44,168 nt of DNA from JABRWC01 sp039961675 (GCA_039961675.1 JABRWC010000030.1:1-44168); one strand, 5' to 3'; positions 34,621-43,159 are shown, counted from the stretch's first letter. Notes: generated by a model not told the origin, from the sequence alone. Numbers and translations: made by a program.

Positions 34621-36577
34621 GGGATTCCACCTCCCACGCCGTCAGCGCGGCTTCGGCCCGCGCGAGCTGCGGCTCCGTGACGGCCAACAGGCCATCCGCG
34701 TCCAGCCGCTCGACCAGCGCCTCGAGCCGCGGCCGCAGAAATGCTTCACAAAGCTCGCGCTTCAGGTGCTCGGCCTGCCGCTCCTTCAGCTCAGCGCATA
34801 CGCGCAGCATGTACGTCCCCAGGGCGCCTTCGGCGAGCATCGACGTAAGCGCGAGCATCGCGGGCGCAAGCAGCAGCTCGTTGATCGGCAGCCCGGCCGA
34901 CTTCACAGCCAGCAGGATTCCGGCGGCGTCGGCCGTGGCCCGGGCGGCGCGCAGCGAATTCAGCAGCCTTGGGTTCTCGCGAAGCGAATCGAGCAGCCGC
35001 CCGGCTGCGCTGCGAATCTCCGGCATGAACGCGTCGTGATGCCGGCGCACGGCCTCGGCCGTGCCCTGCCGCAGGGCGCTGCTCTGCTCCTGCATGCGGC
35101 GGCGCAACGCGCGCCACACCGCATGTGCGGCGACGTCCGGGCTGTCACGGTGGGACGCCTCGCGCTCCAACATCACGAGCAGCTTCTCGATCTGCTCCAG
35201 CAATACCAGTTCCTCGCTGGCCGCGTCCGGCAGCGGCGCCGGACGCCCCGGCCCGCGACGTGAGCGCCACAACGCGGCGCCGCGCTGGTACAGCCAGCGA
35301 CCGGGCAGCGTCAGCACGCCGCGGATGTTCGTCATCACGCGGGCGACGCCGGGGATTTCGAGCAGTTGCAGCAGTTCGGCGATGGTGCGACGGAACGTGT
35401 CGAAGCGGCCGGGGTTGTCGAGGAAGTCGCGGCGAAAGCCTTCCTGAAGCTGCGCCAGCCCGGCGGCAACCAGCTTGCGCCACTGGTTCGCTGCGTCGTG
35501 TTCGGCGCGCAAGGGCGCGCACCACTCGTCCCAGCGCGCCCGTAGCAGCGCCCGCACGCCGGCGCGGCGGTCCTTTCCGGCGGCGTGTTCGAGCGCCCGG
35601 CCGACCTCGCGGCGCAGGCGCTGGACCGCGGGATGCCGTTGTGCCGGCCCGGGTCGCGTAAGCTCAGCGTCGTGCGGCAGTGTAACGAGGCGCGTCGCGG
35701 GGGAGTCGCCTTCAAGCCGGCGCAGCGAATCTGTCAGGGCGGCGACGATCGGCGCCTCGGCGTCGGGAGTCATTTTGTTCGCGCACAGTACAACCGGCCG
35801 ATCCAGCGGCCGCAGCATTTCCAGCAGCTTCCAGACGGTCAGATCGGCGTACTTCTCCTTGCTGACGACCAGCAACAGCGCATCGGCGAGCGCCGCGGCC
35901 TCCAGCACGCCGCGCTGGTAGCTTCGCGACGCGAGCGAATCAAAGTCGGGCGTATCCCAGAGCACACACGGCGGAAGCTCGTCGCCGGGAGCGTCGTCCG
36001 GCGGCGGCCGCGGCTCGTCGAACAGGCGCGGCTCGGCGGACAGGATTCGAACTGGCGGCGCGTCGTCGCGGACGGTCGGGATCGGCCCAGCGGCCCGCGG
36101 CGGGAGCGCCCGGAAGCCGAAGCACGCAAGGTCGTCGCGCGACAGCTCGCCCGGATCGCAGCGCCGCCAATCGGCGAAGGCGCCCCCGAGCAGCGCGTCG
36201 GCGTCCGCGTCCGGCGGCGGCGTTCCGATGGCGAACGCCTGCGGATGAACGGTGAAGCCGGCGAGCGGGCTTACGCCCGCAGCGGGTTCGGCGGACAACA
36301 GATTCACGACGGTGCTCTTGCCGACCTGGGTCGGGCCGATGACGGCCAGGTGCGGGATCGGGCGGCGAAGTCGCGCGTCGGCGTGGCGCAACGCGGCGTC
36401 GGCCAGGAGCAGCGAATCGAGCAATCGGTCTTGCGCCGCCCCGTCGGCAAAAGCGTCCCTGGACAGCCGTCGGAAGCGTTTCAACAACTCGGCGACGAAC
36501 TCGCGCAGGATCGCGACCGGCTCGGCGGCGGGCTCGAGCGGGGATGCACGTTCGACCTGCGTGGCATGCGAGGTCAC
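34613..36577 (-). CDS. Dynamin-like GTPase (first of a pair)
   Basis: 654 aa if started at GTG 36577, the first plausible start inside natural-looking sequence; no good ribosome site is seen and the frame is open far upstream to 38062, antisense to the glycosidase, so the start is uncertain. An N-terminal helix (FVAELLKRFRRL) precedes a GTPase domain: P-loop GPTQVGKS (81-88), G3 DTPDFD (208-213), G4 NKMTPD (267-272, in VVLCANKMTPD). About 90 residues between P-loop and G3 include a proline-rich insertion (about 185-200). The C-terminal 350 residues are mainly helical, with a hydrophobic stretch near the end (LLLAPAMLALTSMLAEGALGTYM) that may act as a membrane paddle. Its last codons overlap the second GTPase's ATG (ATGTCTAA). 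Confidence 0.82.
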   Translation of the reverse strand: MTSHATQVERASPLEPAAEPVAILREFVAELLKRFRRLSRDAFADGAAQDRLLDSLLLADAALRHADARLRRPIPHLAVIGPTQVGKSTVVNLLSAEPAAGVSPLAGFTVHPQAFAIGTPPPDADADALLGGAFADWRRCDPGELSRDDLACFGFRALPPRAAGPIPTVRDDAPPVRILSAEPRLFDEPRPPPDDAPGDELPPCVLWDTPDFDSLASRSYQRGVLEAAALADALLLVVSKEKYADLTVWKLLEMLRPLDRPVVLCANKMTPDAEAPIVAALTDSLRRLEGDSPATRLVTLPHDAELTRPGPAQRHPAVQRLRREVGRALEHAAGKDRRAGVRALLRARWDEWCAPLRAEHDAANQWRKLVAAGLAQLQEGFRRDFLDNPGRFDTFRRTIAELLQLLEIPGVARVMTNIRGVLTLPGRWLYQRGAALWRSRRGPGRPAPLPDAASEELVLLEQIEKLLVMLEREASHRDSPDVAAHAVWRALRRRMQEQSSALRQGTAEAVRRHHDAFMPEIRSAAGRLLDSLRENPRLLNSLRAARATADAAGILLAVKSAGLPINELLLAPAMLALTSMLAEGALGTYMLRVCAELKERQAEHLKRELCEAFLRPRLEALVERLDADGLLAVTEPQLARAEAALTAWEVESHV

Positions 36578-36853
36578 CAGGAACGTATTCTGCGCCGCGC
36601 GAGCGGAATTTGACAGTTCGCCTCGGGGGAATCGCGGTCGGACATGGGGGGTACGCGCCGCACCCGGCCAGCCTTGCACCTCCCCACCGCGACGCCGCGT
36701 TGATACGATGAGCGCTGATGCGAGCGCCAACGTTCTGCACGTTCGTGAATCGCGTGTTTGTGATGTTCGGCGCTCTGAGCATGTCGCCGCCGGGCAGCGA
36801 CAGTCGGGCTCACCGCCTGGCCGTCCAAGCGGATTCAACCCTGGAGAATTCCG

Positions 36854-39340
36854 ATGAACCGGTACGTCGCGGCCGCGGCGCTCGCTGCCGCCGGACTCGC
36901 TCTCCCCGCCGTCGCGGCTGAACCGTCCGACTACCCGACTCGGCCGGTCCCGTTCACCGCGGTGAAGATCAGGGACGAATTCTGGGCGCCGCGGATCGAG
37001 ACCAACCGCACCGTCACCATCCCCTACTGTTTCCACAAGTGCGAGGAAACGGGGCGGATCGACAACTTCGCCAAGGCCGGCAAGCTCATGCGGGGCGACT
37101 TCAAGGGCGAGCCGTTCGACGACTCGGACGTGTACAAGGTGATCGAGGGCGCCGCGTACGCGCTCGCCCTGCACCCCGACGCGCAGCTCGACCAGTACCT
37201 CGACCAACTGATCGCCATGATCGCCGCCGCGCAGGAGCCGGACGGCTACCTGTACACGGCGCGGACGATCCACGGCGAGCAGGCGCCGGGTCGCGCCAGC
37301 CCGAAACGCTGGCTCAACGAGCGCGGCGCGCTGGGCAAGGGCGACAGCCACGAGCTGTACAACGTCGGCCACCTGTACGAGGCGGCCGTGGCGCACTATC
37401 TGGCCACGGGCAAGCGCACGCTTCTCGACGTGGCGATCCGCAACGCGGACCTGGTTGCGGAGAACTGGGGCCCCGGCAAGCTCGAGATCCCCAGCGGACA
37501 CCAGGAGATCGAGCTGGCGCTGGTCAAGCTCCATCGCGCAACCGGCGATCGCAAATATCTCTCGCTGGCGAAGTATCTGCTCGACTGCCGCGGCCGCGGC
37601 GGACCGGACGGCAAATACTACGCAGACGATGTTCCCGTTACGCAGCAATCCGAGGCCGTCGGGCACGCCGTCCGCAGCGGCTACATGTTCGCAGCGATGA
37701 CGGACATAGCCGCGCTCACGGGCGACGCGGCGTACCGCGAGGCGGTCGGGCGCCTGTGGGAGAGCGTCGTCGCGCGGAAGATGTACATCACCGGGGGAGT
37801 CGGGGCCCGCGGCAGCGGCGAGGCTTTCGGGGACGACTACGAGCTGCCGAACCGCAGCGCGTACGCGGAGACGTGCGCGGCGATCGCGCAATTGCTCTGG
37901 CAGCAGCGGATGTTCCTGCTGCACGGCGACGCGAAGTACATCGACGTGCTGGAGCGCGTGCTCTACAACGGGTTTCTTTCCGGCGTGTCGCTGGGCGGCG
38001 ACCGGTTCTTCTACCCCAATCCGCTCGAATCGGACGGGCGCACGCCGTTCAATTACGGCCATTGCGACCGGGCGCCGTGGTTCAACTGCTCCTGCTGCCC
38101 GGTGAACATCGTTCGCATCCTGCCGCAGATCGGGGAGTGGATCTACGCCACGCGCGGCGACGAGCTGTACGTGAATCTATACGTGGGGAGCGATGCGGAA
38201 GCGCGGATAAGCAGGGACGAGGGGACGGCGGGGCGAAGGGACAAAGGGCAGGAAGTATCAGTTCGCGTCGTACAGACGACGCGCTATCCGTGGGAGGGGA
38301 AGGTCACGCTCACGCTCGCGCCCGGTGAACCCGCGGAATTCACGCTCGCGCTGCGGATTCCGGGCTGGGCGCGCGGCGAGCCGACGCCGACGGACCTGTA
38401 TCGGAACGCGGAAACGCCGGACGGCCGCGATGAGCCGGTCACAATTACGCTCAACGGTGAGAAGACGGCGGCGAGCATCGAGGCTGGCTACGCGAAAATC
38501 CGTCGGCGCTGGGCCGCCGGCGATGTGGTCACGCTGGAACTTCCGATGCTTGTGCGTGTCGTCCGCGCGCACTCGAGCGTGCGCGCTGACGAAGGCCGCG
38601 CCGCGATCGAGCGCGGCCCGCTCGTGTATTGCGCGGAGGGCGTCGACAACGGCGGCGACGTGTTCAACCGGCGGATCGAAGGCGGCCCGTTCGACGTCTC
38701 GTCACGAGCGGACCTGCTGGGCGGCGTCTTTGCCATCACCGCGCCGACCCAAGTATTGCGCCGCAATGAGCGGGGGGAAGTCGTGGAGGAATCCGCGCCG
38801 CTGACGCTGATCCCGTATTACGCCTGGGCGAACCGCGGCCCGACCCCAATGCAGGTCTGGCTCGCCGCGGACACGTCGGCCGTCCGCGCGGCGCCGGCGC
38901 CGACCGTCGCCTCGCGCAGCAAGGTCAGCGCTTCGCACTGCTACGGCGCGGACACGCTGGACGCACTGAACGACCAAATCGAGCCGCAAAGCTCGGGCGA
39001 CGGCGATGTCCCGCGGATGACGTTCTGGCCGCACCGCGGCACGGCGGAATGGGTGCAGTACGATTTCGCCGAGCCGAGCGCGGTCTGCGGCGTCGCGGTC
39101 TACTGGTTCGACGACGAGGGGCGCGGCGCCTGCCGCACGCCCGCCGAATGGCGGCTGCTCGCTCGCCGCGAGGACGGCGCTTGGCAACCGCTGGAGCCAA
39201 CGTCGGCTCTGGGCATCGCAAAGGACCAGTTCAATCACGTCGCGTTCCCGCCGCTGCGTGCGACGGGGCTGCGGATCGAGTTGCAGCTTCGCGCGGGGTT
39301 TTCGGCCGGCATTCTGGAGTGGCAGATCGAGACGCCGTGA
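36854..39340 (+). CDS. Secreted GH127-family glycoside hydrolase (beta-L-arabinofuranosidase type) with C-terminal accessory domain
   Basis: 828 aa from ATG 36854, with GGAG nine bases upstream and a signal peptide (AALAAAGLALPAVAA, cut near 22). The (alpha/alpha)6-barrel of GH127 is recognised by FWAPRIETNRTVTIPYCFHK, GHLYEAAVAHYLATGKRTLL, and the cysteine-zinc active site: E339 and C341 (YAETCAAIAQ) plus C414 and C415 (NCSCCPVNIVR), matching the Glu/Cys set of HypBA1, in which a Cys is the nucleophile. The family removes terminal beta-L-arabinofuranose from plant glycans; exact specificity is unknown. Residues about 690-828 form an extra beta-sandwich-like domain (WVQYDFAEPSAVCGVAVYWFDD), reminiscent of discoidin-type binding modules. 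A purine-rich, repeat-like stretch (38211-38253) encodes an unusual DEGTAGRRDKG segment. Confidence 0.93.
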   Translation: MNRYVAAAALAAAGLALPAVAAEPSDYPTRPVPFTAVKIRDEFWAPRIETNRTVTIPYCFHKCEETGRIDNFAKAGKLMRGDFKGEPFDDSDVYKVIEGAAYALALHPDAQLDQYLDQLIAMIAAAQEPDGYLYTARTIHGEQAPGRASPKRWLNERGALGKGDSHELYNVGHLYEAAVAHYLATGKRTLLDVAIRNADLVAENWGPGKLEIPSGHQEIELALVKLHRATGDRKYLSLAKYLLDCRGRGGPDGKYYADDVPVTQQSEAVGHAVRSGYMFAAMTDIAALTGDAAYREAVGRLWESVVARKMYITGGVGARGSGEAFGDDYELPNRSAYAETCAAIAQLLWQQRMFLLHGDAKYIDVLERVLYNGFLSGVSLGGDRFFYPNPLESDGRTPFNYGHCDRAPWFNCSCCPVNIVRILPQIGEWIYATRGDELYVNLYVGSDAEARISRDEGTAGRRDKGQEVSVRVVQTTRYPWEGKVTLTLAPGEPAEFTLALRIPGWARGEPTPTDLYRNAETPDGRDEPVTITLNGEKTAASIEAGYAKIRRRWAAGDVVTLELPMLVRVVRAHSSVRADEGRAAIERGPLVYCAEGVDNGGDVFNRRIEGGPFDVSSRADLLGGVFAITAPTQVLRRNERGEVVEESAPLTLIPYYAWANRGPTPMQVWLAADTSAVRAAPAPTVASRSKVSASHCYGADTLDALNDQIEPQSSGDGDVPRMTFWPHRGTAEWVQYDFAEPSAVCGVAVYWFDDEGRGACRTPAEWRLLARREDGAWQPLEPTSALGIAKDQFNHVAFPPLRATGLRIELQLRAGFSAGILEWQIETP

Positions 39341-39350
39341 CCGGCGCGCG

Positions 39351-39402
39351 CCGCACGGCCGTGGGAATCGGACTCGTCGTCCGCTTCGCCACGGCCGTGC
39401 GG
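39351..39402. terminator. Perfect 14-bp stem directly after the GH127 gene
   Basis: CCGCACGGCCGTGG (39351-39364) and CCACGGCCGTGCGG (39389-39402) are perfectly complementary, with a 24-nt loop, starting 10 bp after the stop. This is very likely the gene's 3' end structure. No U-tract follows. Confidence 0.65.
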
Positions 39403-40041
39403 GCACCGTCCAAATCCTCGCTACGACGTTCTCAGCAACTCACAACTCGATACTCGCAACTCGTGCGTCGCCGCTCGCCGGGTCGCACGGCAGATGCGCC
39501 GGGCCGCGGCGCATTCCGCGCAATCGCAGCCCGCCACGCGCCATCGAGGGGAACGCGGCATCAGCGATCGGGCAGTCGGACCGACTTGGTTGAGGGGAAC
39601 GATGATTTGTTACGTCTGACCCGAATCCCCCAATCCGTGCGACTCGATTGGCGACACGACCGAGTGCCCGCCGCAGGCGCCAATCAGCGAGACGTCCGCG
39701 TGCAGCGCGTTCGGAAACTTGATCGAGGATTCCGGCGGTGGCGGTTCGTCGGTTGCGGGGGTTGACGGTGCTCAAAGGGCGCGCGGGCCGTCCCCCGCAC
39801 CTGGCATTCGGACGAAGCCCCCGCGCTCGCCTTGGGGCGGGCGGCATCAGGCCGCAAGGACCAGGTTCTGCTGATGCCGCGCCGGTCCCGGTACGACGCC
39901 GCGGGTATTGGTCAAACCTCAATCGCATGCCGTCGCCACGGCGCTTGACCCCGGGCCGGATGCGATGCCTCCGGACCCGCCCCGCTCGCTCCTGGTCGCG
40001 GCCCGGATCAGCGTTGACCACTGCGACCCCGGGCGCTCGCC
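39403..40041. other. Noncoding region rich in long inverted repeats
   Basis: No frame here has natural composition. Perfect or near-perfect stems lie in series: ATGCGCC/GGCGCAT (39494-39514), GATTGGCG/CGCCAATC (39646-39685, extendable with CTCG/CGAG), TGCGGGGG/CCCCCGCA (39754-39799), GCGGCATCAG/CTGATGCCGC (39841-39880, 10 bp with 20-nt loop), ATCGCAT/ATGCGAT (39922-39966) and GGTCGC/GCGACC (39994-40028). GCGCTCGCCTTG occurs twice, near 39823 and 40033. Near 39431-39463 is a low-complexity run of ACTCGCAACTCG type. A structured RNA or a decayed repeat array could explain this; strand is unknown. Confidence 0.5.
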
Positions 40042-40070
40042 TTGCGTTCGGGTGACCTCGTCGATATATT
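40042..40070 (+). promoter_or_regulatory. Predicted promoter for the 102-aa protein
   Basis: TTGCGT (40042-40047), a 17-bp spacer and TATATT (40065-40070; five of six consensus positions) precede the ATG by 37 bp. GTGGAG nine bases before the ATG would be the ribosome site. Confidence 0.5.
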
Positions 40071-40107
40071 GATTGGCTTGCTAATCGGCACACAGTGGAG
40101 CGCAGTC

Positions 40108-40416
40108 ATGGACGTGCAGCCTGGTTCGAGGGTGTCGATCGAGATTCTGAAGACGCCGACCAGCGAGTCGGCGCGGAAGACGCTGGATCGGATTTGCCGC
40201 ACCGACGCGACGGTGCGCAGGTCGATCCGAACCTGCAAGGCCAAGCGCCCCTCGCACCAGACCTGGCGCCGCGGCGGCCGCTACTGGAATCACCGCATGC
40301 AGTCCGTCTCGCCGGTGCGGCTCGAAAAAGGCAGCACGTACACGGTCCTGGCAACCGTGCCGCTGGTACGCGACCTGGCCAGCGTCGCGCGCTGGGTGAA
40401 GGTTCAGCCCGCTTGA
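40108..40416 (+). CDS. Small basic protein of unknown function
   Basis: 102 aa from ATG 40108, supported by GTGGAG upstream; the frame opens at 40042 but that part overlaps the promoter. The sequence is basic in the middle (DATVRRSIRTCKAKRPSHQ, WRRGGRYWNHRMQSV) and ends in a beta-rich segment (KGSTYTVLATVPLVRDLASVARWVKV). No signal or membrane helix is seen, so it is probably cytoplasmic; the basic patch suggests nucleic-acid or ribosome binding, which is speculative. It is flanked by a noncoding hairpin region upstream and a strong terminator downstream, and so is an independent unit. Confidence 0.65.
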   Translation: MDVQPGSRVSIEILKTPTSESARKTLDRICRTDATVRRSIRTCKAKRPSHQTWRRGGRYWNHRMQSVSPVRLEKGSTYTVLATVPLVRDLASVARWVKVQPA

Positions 40417-40447
40417 CGCCCGACGTGCGCGAACCCCATGAACAACC

Positions 40448-40483
40448 GCGGGGCGCCGAATCGTGTGCGATCCGGCGCCCCGC
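40448..40483. terminator. Strong bidirectional terminator hairpin
   Basis: GCGGGGCGCCG (40448-40458) pairs perfectly with CGGCGCCCCGC (40473-40483) over 11 bp; after one mismatch ATCG/CGAT adds four more pairs around a TGTG loop. It lies between convergent 3' ends at 40416 and 40522. Confidence 0.75.
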
Positions 40484-40521
40484 TTCGCTTCCTGCCCACC
40501 CTCAATCGCGGACGATCCCGG

Positions 40522-42594
40522 CTATTCCGGCAGCTCGGCCGTCGCGATCTGCGTAAAGTCGCTGACCGGCGCGGCGCGCACGCCCAGCGAATTCACCGCA
40601 TACACCGTGTCTCCGATCAGAACCGCGCGCGTCCCCCAGACTCCGCCGAAGAAGAAATCCAGCGCCGGCGTCACGGATTCCACGCGCCCGAGTTCGGTGA
40701 ACCCGGTCGCCGGATCGACCTGGAAACAAACGACGCCGCTGAACGCGTCGTACTGGATGTCGTGGAACGAATCGTTGTTGTTCAGCCACGCCGGCAGGGC
40801 CAGCATGCCGCTGTCCTCGAGGAAAGCGAACGCCTTGTGTGTGTAGCTCACGTCGGAATAGCTGCCCGGGCCGCCGACTTCGAGCTGCTGCACCAGCGTC
40901 GGGTTCGACCAGTCGCTCACGTCGAACAATGAAAGCTGAAGCGCGTCGCGGATCACGCCGCCGAAGTCGGACTGGGTTACGGAGCGGCCGACACCGATCA
41001 GGTGATGATCGCCGAGCGGATGCAGATAGTCGCTGTATCCGGGAACCTTGAGCTGCCCGACGAGGGCCGGATTCTGCGGGTCGGTAAAGTCGAGCACGAA
41101 GAGCGGATCGACCTGCTCGAATGTGACCAAAAAGCCGTGGTCGCCGATGAACCGCGCCGAGTAGATCTGCTCGCCCGGGGCGATGTCCTCGATACGGCCG
41201 ACGATCGACAGTTCCCGCTCGCCGTCGGCCTCCGTCACGCCCAGCACGTACACGGCGTTCACCGGCTCGCTGGGGTCGCGATCCTGCCCGGTCCCCTCTG
41301 ACGGCGCGGGTTCATCCGGCGAGACGGCCGCGCCGGCCGAGCCGGTCGCGCCGCCAGACATTCCCATGCCCACGCCCATGCCCATGTCTACAGGCATGTC
41401 CCAGCCGAACCAGAACGCCGGTGAGATGTGCGTCGCCACGCGCAAGTAGCCGGCCGAATCGCTGAGTGAGAACTGGTTAAGCAGGCGACCCGGAACCTCG
41501 CCGCTCGCGACGTACTCCGCTCCGGTTTCAGTATTGAATGAAAACTTGTGGATTGCCGTCTTCTCGCGCGCCTCCCCGTCCATGCTCCAAGCCGCGTCCG
41601 TCAGATAGAGCGAGTCGGCGGTGGCGTAGATCGTGCTGGCGCTGGCCATGATCGCCGTCGAGCCGACGATCGACTCGACGTCGCTCGCGTCGAGCGTCAC
41701 GACGGCGGTCATGTAATAGCCGTCCGGCGTCGCCGGGTGGAGGCAGCGATCCCAGGAAACGACAGTCGTATCGCCCTCCATGCCGCGCGCTCGTGGGAGA
41801 ACGTCGTCGAGCGACACCGTCGCCAGCGACAACGGCGTCGGATCGGTCGGAAGCTCCGGGGCGATGGTCATGACGAGGATCAGCCGATCTTGCGTGAGCC
41901 GCGAGCTGACGAGCGTGCCGTCGAGCTCCATGCGTTTCACGATCGCCGGCGCTGCGGGGTTCGAGACGTCAACCTGGTACACGACGAAGCTTTGGTTCAC
42001 GTAATACGGCGGCCAGATTTCATACGCCATGCCGCCACCTTCCGCGTACTGGAAATTTGACGCGAGCAGCAGGGCCGTGTCGCCGTTCAGGTACAGCTCG
42101 TTAATGAACGCACTGTCCAGGTCGAGCTGCCCCGCCTGCGCGAGCTCAGTGGTCGGCACCGCCTGGACGATCCGCAGCGAGCTTCCACGGGCGATGTAGA
42201 TGTACTGGCCGTCGGTCTTGACGATGTCCGCTTCGTCGACGCCGGCTTCCTGGATGTTTGTCGCGGAATACGGCGTTGCGGTCTGGCCGCCGTCCGCCGA
42301 GGAATCCTCGGCTGCGCCCACGGCCATGTCGATGCCCCCTGCGCTGCCGTTCATCCCGCCAAAGAAGCGGTCGAAGAAGCTCCCGCCGTGCGCGGCGCGC
42401 GCCTGGTCGCGGAAGTAGGAGATGAGCTGATCGGGGGAATCGAATGGCACGAGGCGCGGGCGGGCGGTCGCGTCACCACCGTCGCCGGTGCCGTTCCCGT
42501 TTCCGTTGTCGAGCTGGGGGCAGCCGGCCAAGACGAGCAGACCGGCAGCCAGTACCAGCGAGAACCGAGGTGAAATTCCGAGGTTCCGATTCAT
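40522..42594 (-). CDS. Secreted lipoprotein with beta-propeller domain (COG4880 / Beta_propel type)
   Basis: 690 aa from ATG 42594, with GGAG eight bases upstream; the open frame to 43110 crosses the rRNA promoter and is rejected. Signal with lipobox LLVLAGC (Cys about 25), then a Gly/Asn/Asp-rich linker. The hallmark of the Beta_propel family, TNIQEAGVDEADIVKTDGQY, is present at about 112-131. Blade-like repeats follow, such as VYQVDVSNPAAPAIV, FVLDFTDPQNPALVGQL and LSLFDVSDWSNPTLVQQLEV. A Met/Gly-rich segment (MGMGVGMGMSGG) and a Pro/Glu-rich stretch interrupt the middle (about 395-435). These lipoproteins are thought to sit on the cell surface; the ligand is unknown. A hairpin (AGGCCGG/CCGGCCT, 42616-42639) lies just upstream of the ribosome site. 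Confidence 0.85.
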   Translation of the reverse strand: MNRNLGISPRFSLVLAAGLLVLAGCPQLDNGNGNGTGDGGDATARPRLVPFDSPDQLISYFRDQARAAHGGSFFDRFFGGMNGSAGGIDMAVGAAEDSSADGGQTATPYSATNIQEAGVDEADIVKTDGQYIYIARGSSLRIVQAVPTTELAQAGQLDLDSAFINELYLNGDTALLLASNFQYAEGGGMAYEIWPPYYVNQSFVVYQVDVSNPAAPAIVKRMELDGTLVSSRLTQDRLILVMTIAPELPTDPTPLSLATVSLDDVLPRARGMEGDTTVVSWDRCLHPATPDGYYMTAVVTLDASDVESIVGSTAIMASASTIYATADSLYLTDAAWSMDGEAREKTAIHKFSFNTETGAEYVASGEVPGRLLNQFSLSDSAGYLRVATHISPAFWFGWDMPVDMGMGVGMGMSGGATGSAGAAVSPDEPAPSEGTGQDRDPSEPVNAVYVLGVTEADGERELSIVGRIEDIAPGEQIYSARFIGDHGFLVTFEQVDPLFVLDFTDPQNPALVGQLKVPGYSDYLHPLGDHHLIGVGRSVTQSDFGGVIRDALQLSLFDVSDWSNPTLVQQLEVGGPGSYSDVSYTHKAFAFLEDSGMLALPAWLNNNDSFHDIQYDAFSGVVCFQVDPATGFTELGRVESVTPALDFFFGGVWGTRAVLIGDTVYAVNSLGVRAAPVSDFTQIATAELPE

Positions 42595-42866
42595 GGGATG
42601 TCTCCGTAAGATCCCAGGCCGGCAGCGTGCTTCCGGCCTTGAGTGCCGCGCGGCGTTGATCGGCGCACAAAGTTCGGGCACGCCGTTGTTTATGCGTATC
42701 TGCGCGCGTCCGCGTCGCGGTGAACTGCACATCGAGCAGTGTCGCATCTCACGGGTGTCGTAGCAAGCGCCGCGTTTCCGGGAGTGGTTTCGTAAGGGTA
42801 GACGGGGTCTCCGGCGCGGTTCCGGCGGGCCGCGTTTGGAAGCCGAAAAATCTTGGCGGTGGCTGG
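42595..42866. other. Gap between the lipoprotein gene and the rRNA promoter
   Basis: It contains the lipoprotein leader hairpin at 42616-42639 and presumably that gene's promoter, which I cannot place. No gene is supported. Confidence 0.4.
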
Positions 42867-42894
42867 TTGACGCCGCGGCGGCTGGTGGTAGAAT
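42867..42894 (+). promoter_or_regulatory. rRNA operon promoter
   Basis: TTGACG (42867-42872), a 16-bp GC-rich spacer and TAGAAT (42889-42894) each match the sigma-70 consensus at five of six positions. It lies about 265 bp upstream of the 16S start, leaving a long leader. Confidence 0.8.
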
Positions 42895-42932
42895 GCGTGG
42901 CCCGCTGCGGGAGCGAGAGCAGTGTGGCGGCG

Positions 42933-42945
42933 TGATCTTTGAAAA
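42933..42945 (+). promoter_or_regulatory. boxA-like antitermination site in rRNA leader
   Basis: TGATCTTTGAAAA matches the boxA pattern of bacterial rRNA leaders (E. coli TGCTCTTTAACAA), where NusB/NusE bind to keep polymerase processive. It lies 39 bp after the predicted -10. Confidence 0.7.
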
Positions 42946-42964
42946 GTGAACAGTGGACCGAGCC

Positions 42965-43082
42965 GCGAGGATGTGACGGCGGCGGACCCTCTGGGACAAG
43001 CGGGTCTGTCGTCGTGATCCAAACAGTGGCTCCCGTTGCCGGAGTGTACCCGGCGCATGCGGGAGCCGCTCGACATCCTCGC
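42965..43082 (+). other. Highly structured segment of the 16S leader transcript
   Basis: GCGAGGATGT (42965-42974) and ACATCCTCGC (43073-43082) pair perfectly and enclose two hairpins. The first has a 14-bp stem (ACGGCGGCGGACCC with GGGTCTGTCGTCGT, three G-U pairs). The second has GGCTCCCG/CGGGAGCC (43028-43067) with an inner GCCGG/CCGGC. The result is a three-way-junction-like domain of about 118 nt in the transcribed leader. Confidence 0.7.
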
Positions 43083-43128
43083 ACCCAGACGAGTTTGTTG
43101 AGCACGTCAATTTAGGATCAGAAGATCG

Positions 43129-43146
43129 CCGGCCCCTCGGGGCCGG
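43129..43146 (+). other. Stable hairpin just before the 16S 5' end
   Basis: CCGGCCCC and GGGGCCGG are separated by only TC, giving about seven pairs with a four-base CTCG loop. It ends 13 bp before the mature 16S start and may act in processing. Confidence 0.6.
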
Positions 43147-43159
43147 ATGTCTCTGCTCT

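Noticed and set aside
36578..38062. Open frame continuing upstream of the first GTPase, antisense to GH127, giving a 1149-residue protein
   Set aside because: The sequence is the mirror of a confidently identified gene and reads Arg/Val/Leu-rich low-quality protein; long antisense frames are expected at this GC content.
39440..40093. 217-residue minus-strand frame in the hairpin-rich region
   Set aside because: It is Arg/Gly/Pro-rich, crosses several perfect inverted repeats, and competes with frames on the other strand; treated as noncoding.
42595..43110. N-terminal extension of the COG4880 lipoprotein gene by 172 residues
   Set aside because: It would cross the rRNA promoter and leader; the lipobox and ribosome site support ATG 42594.
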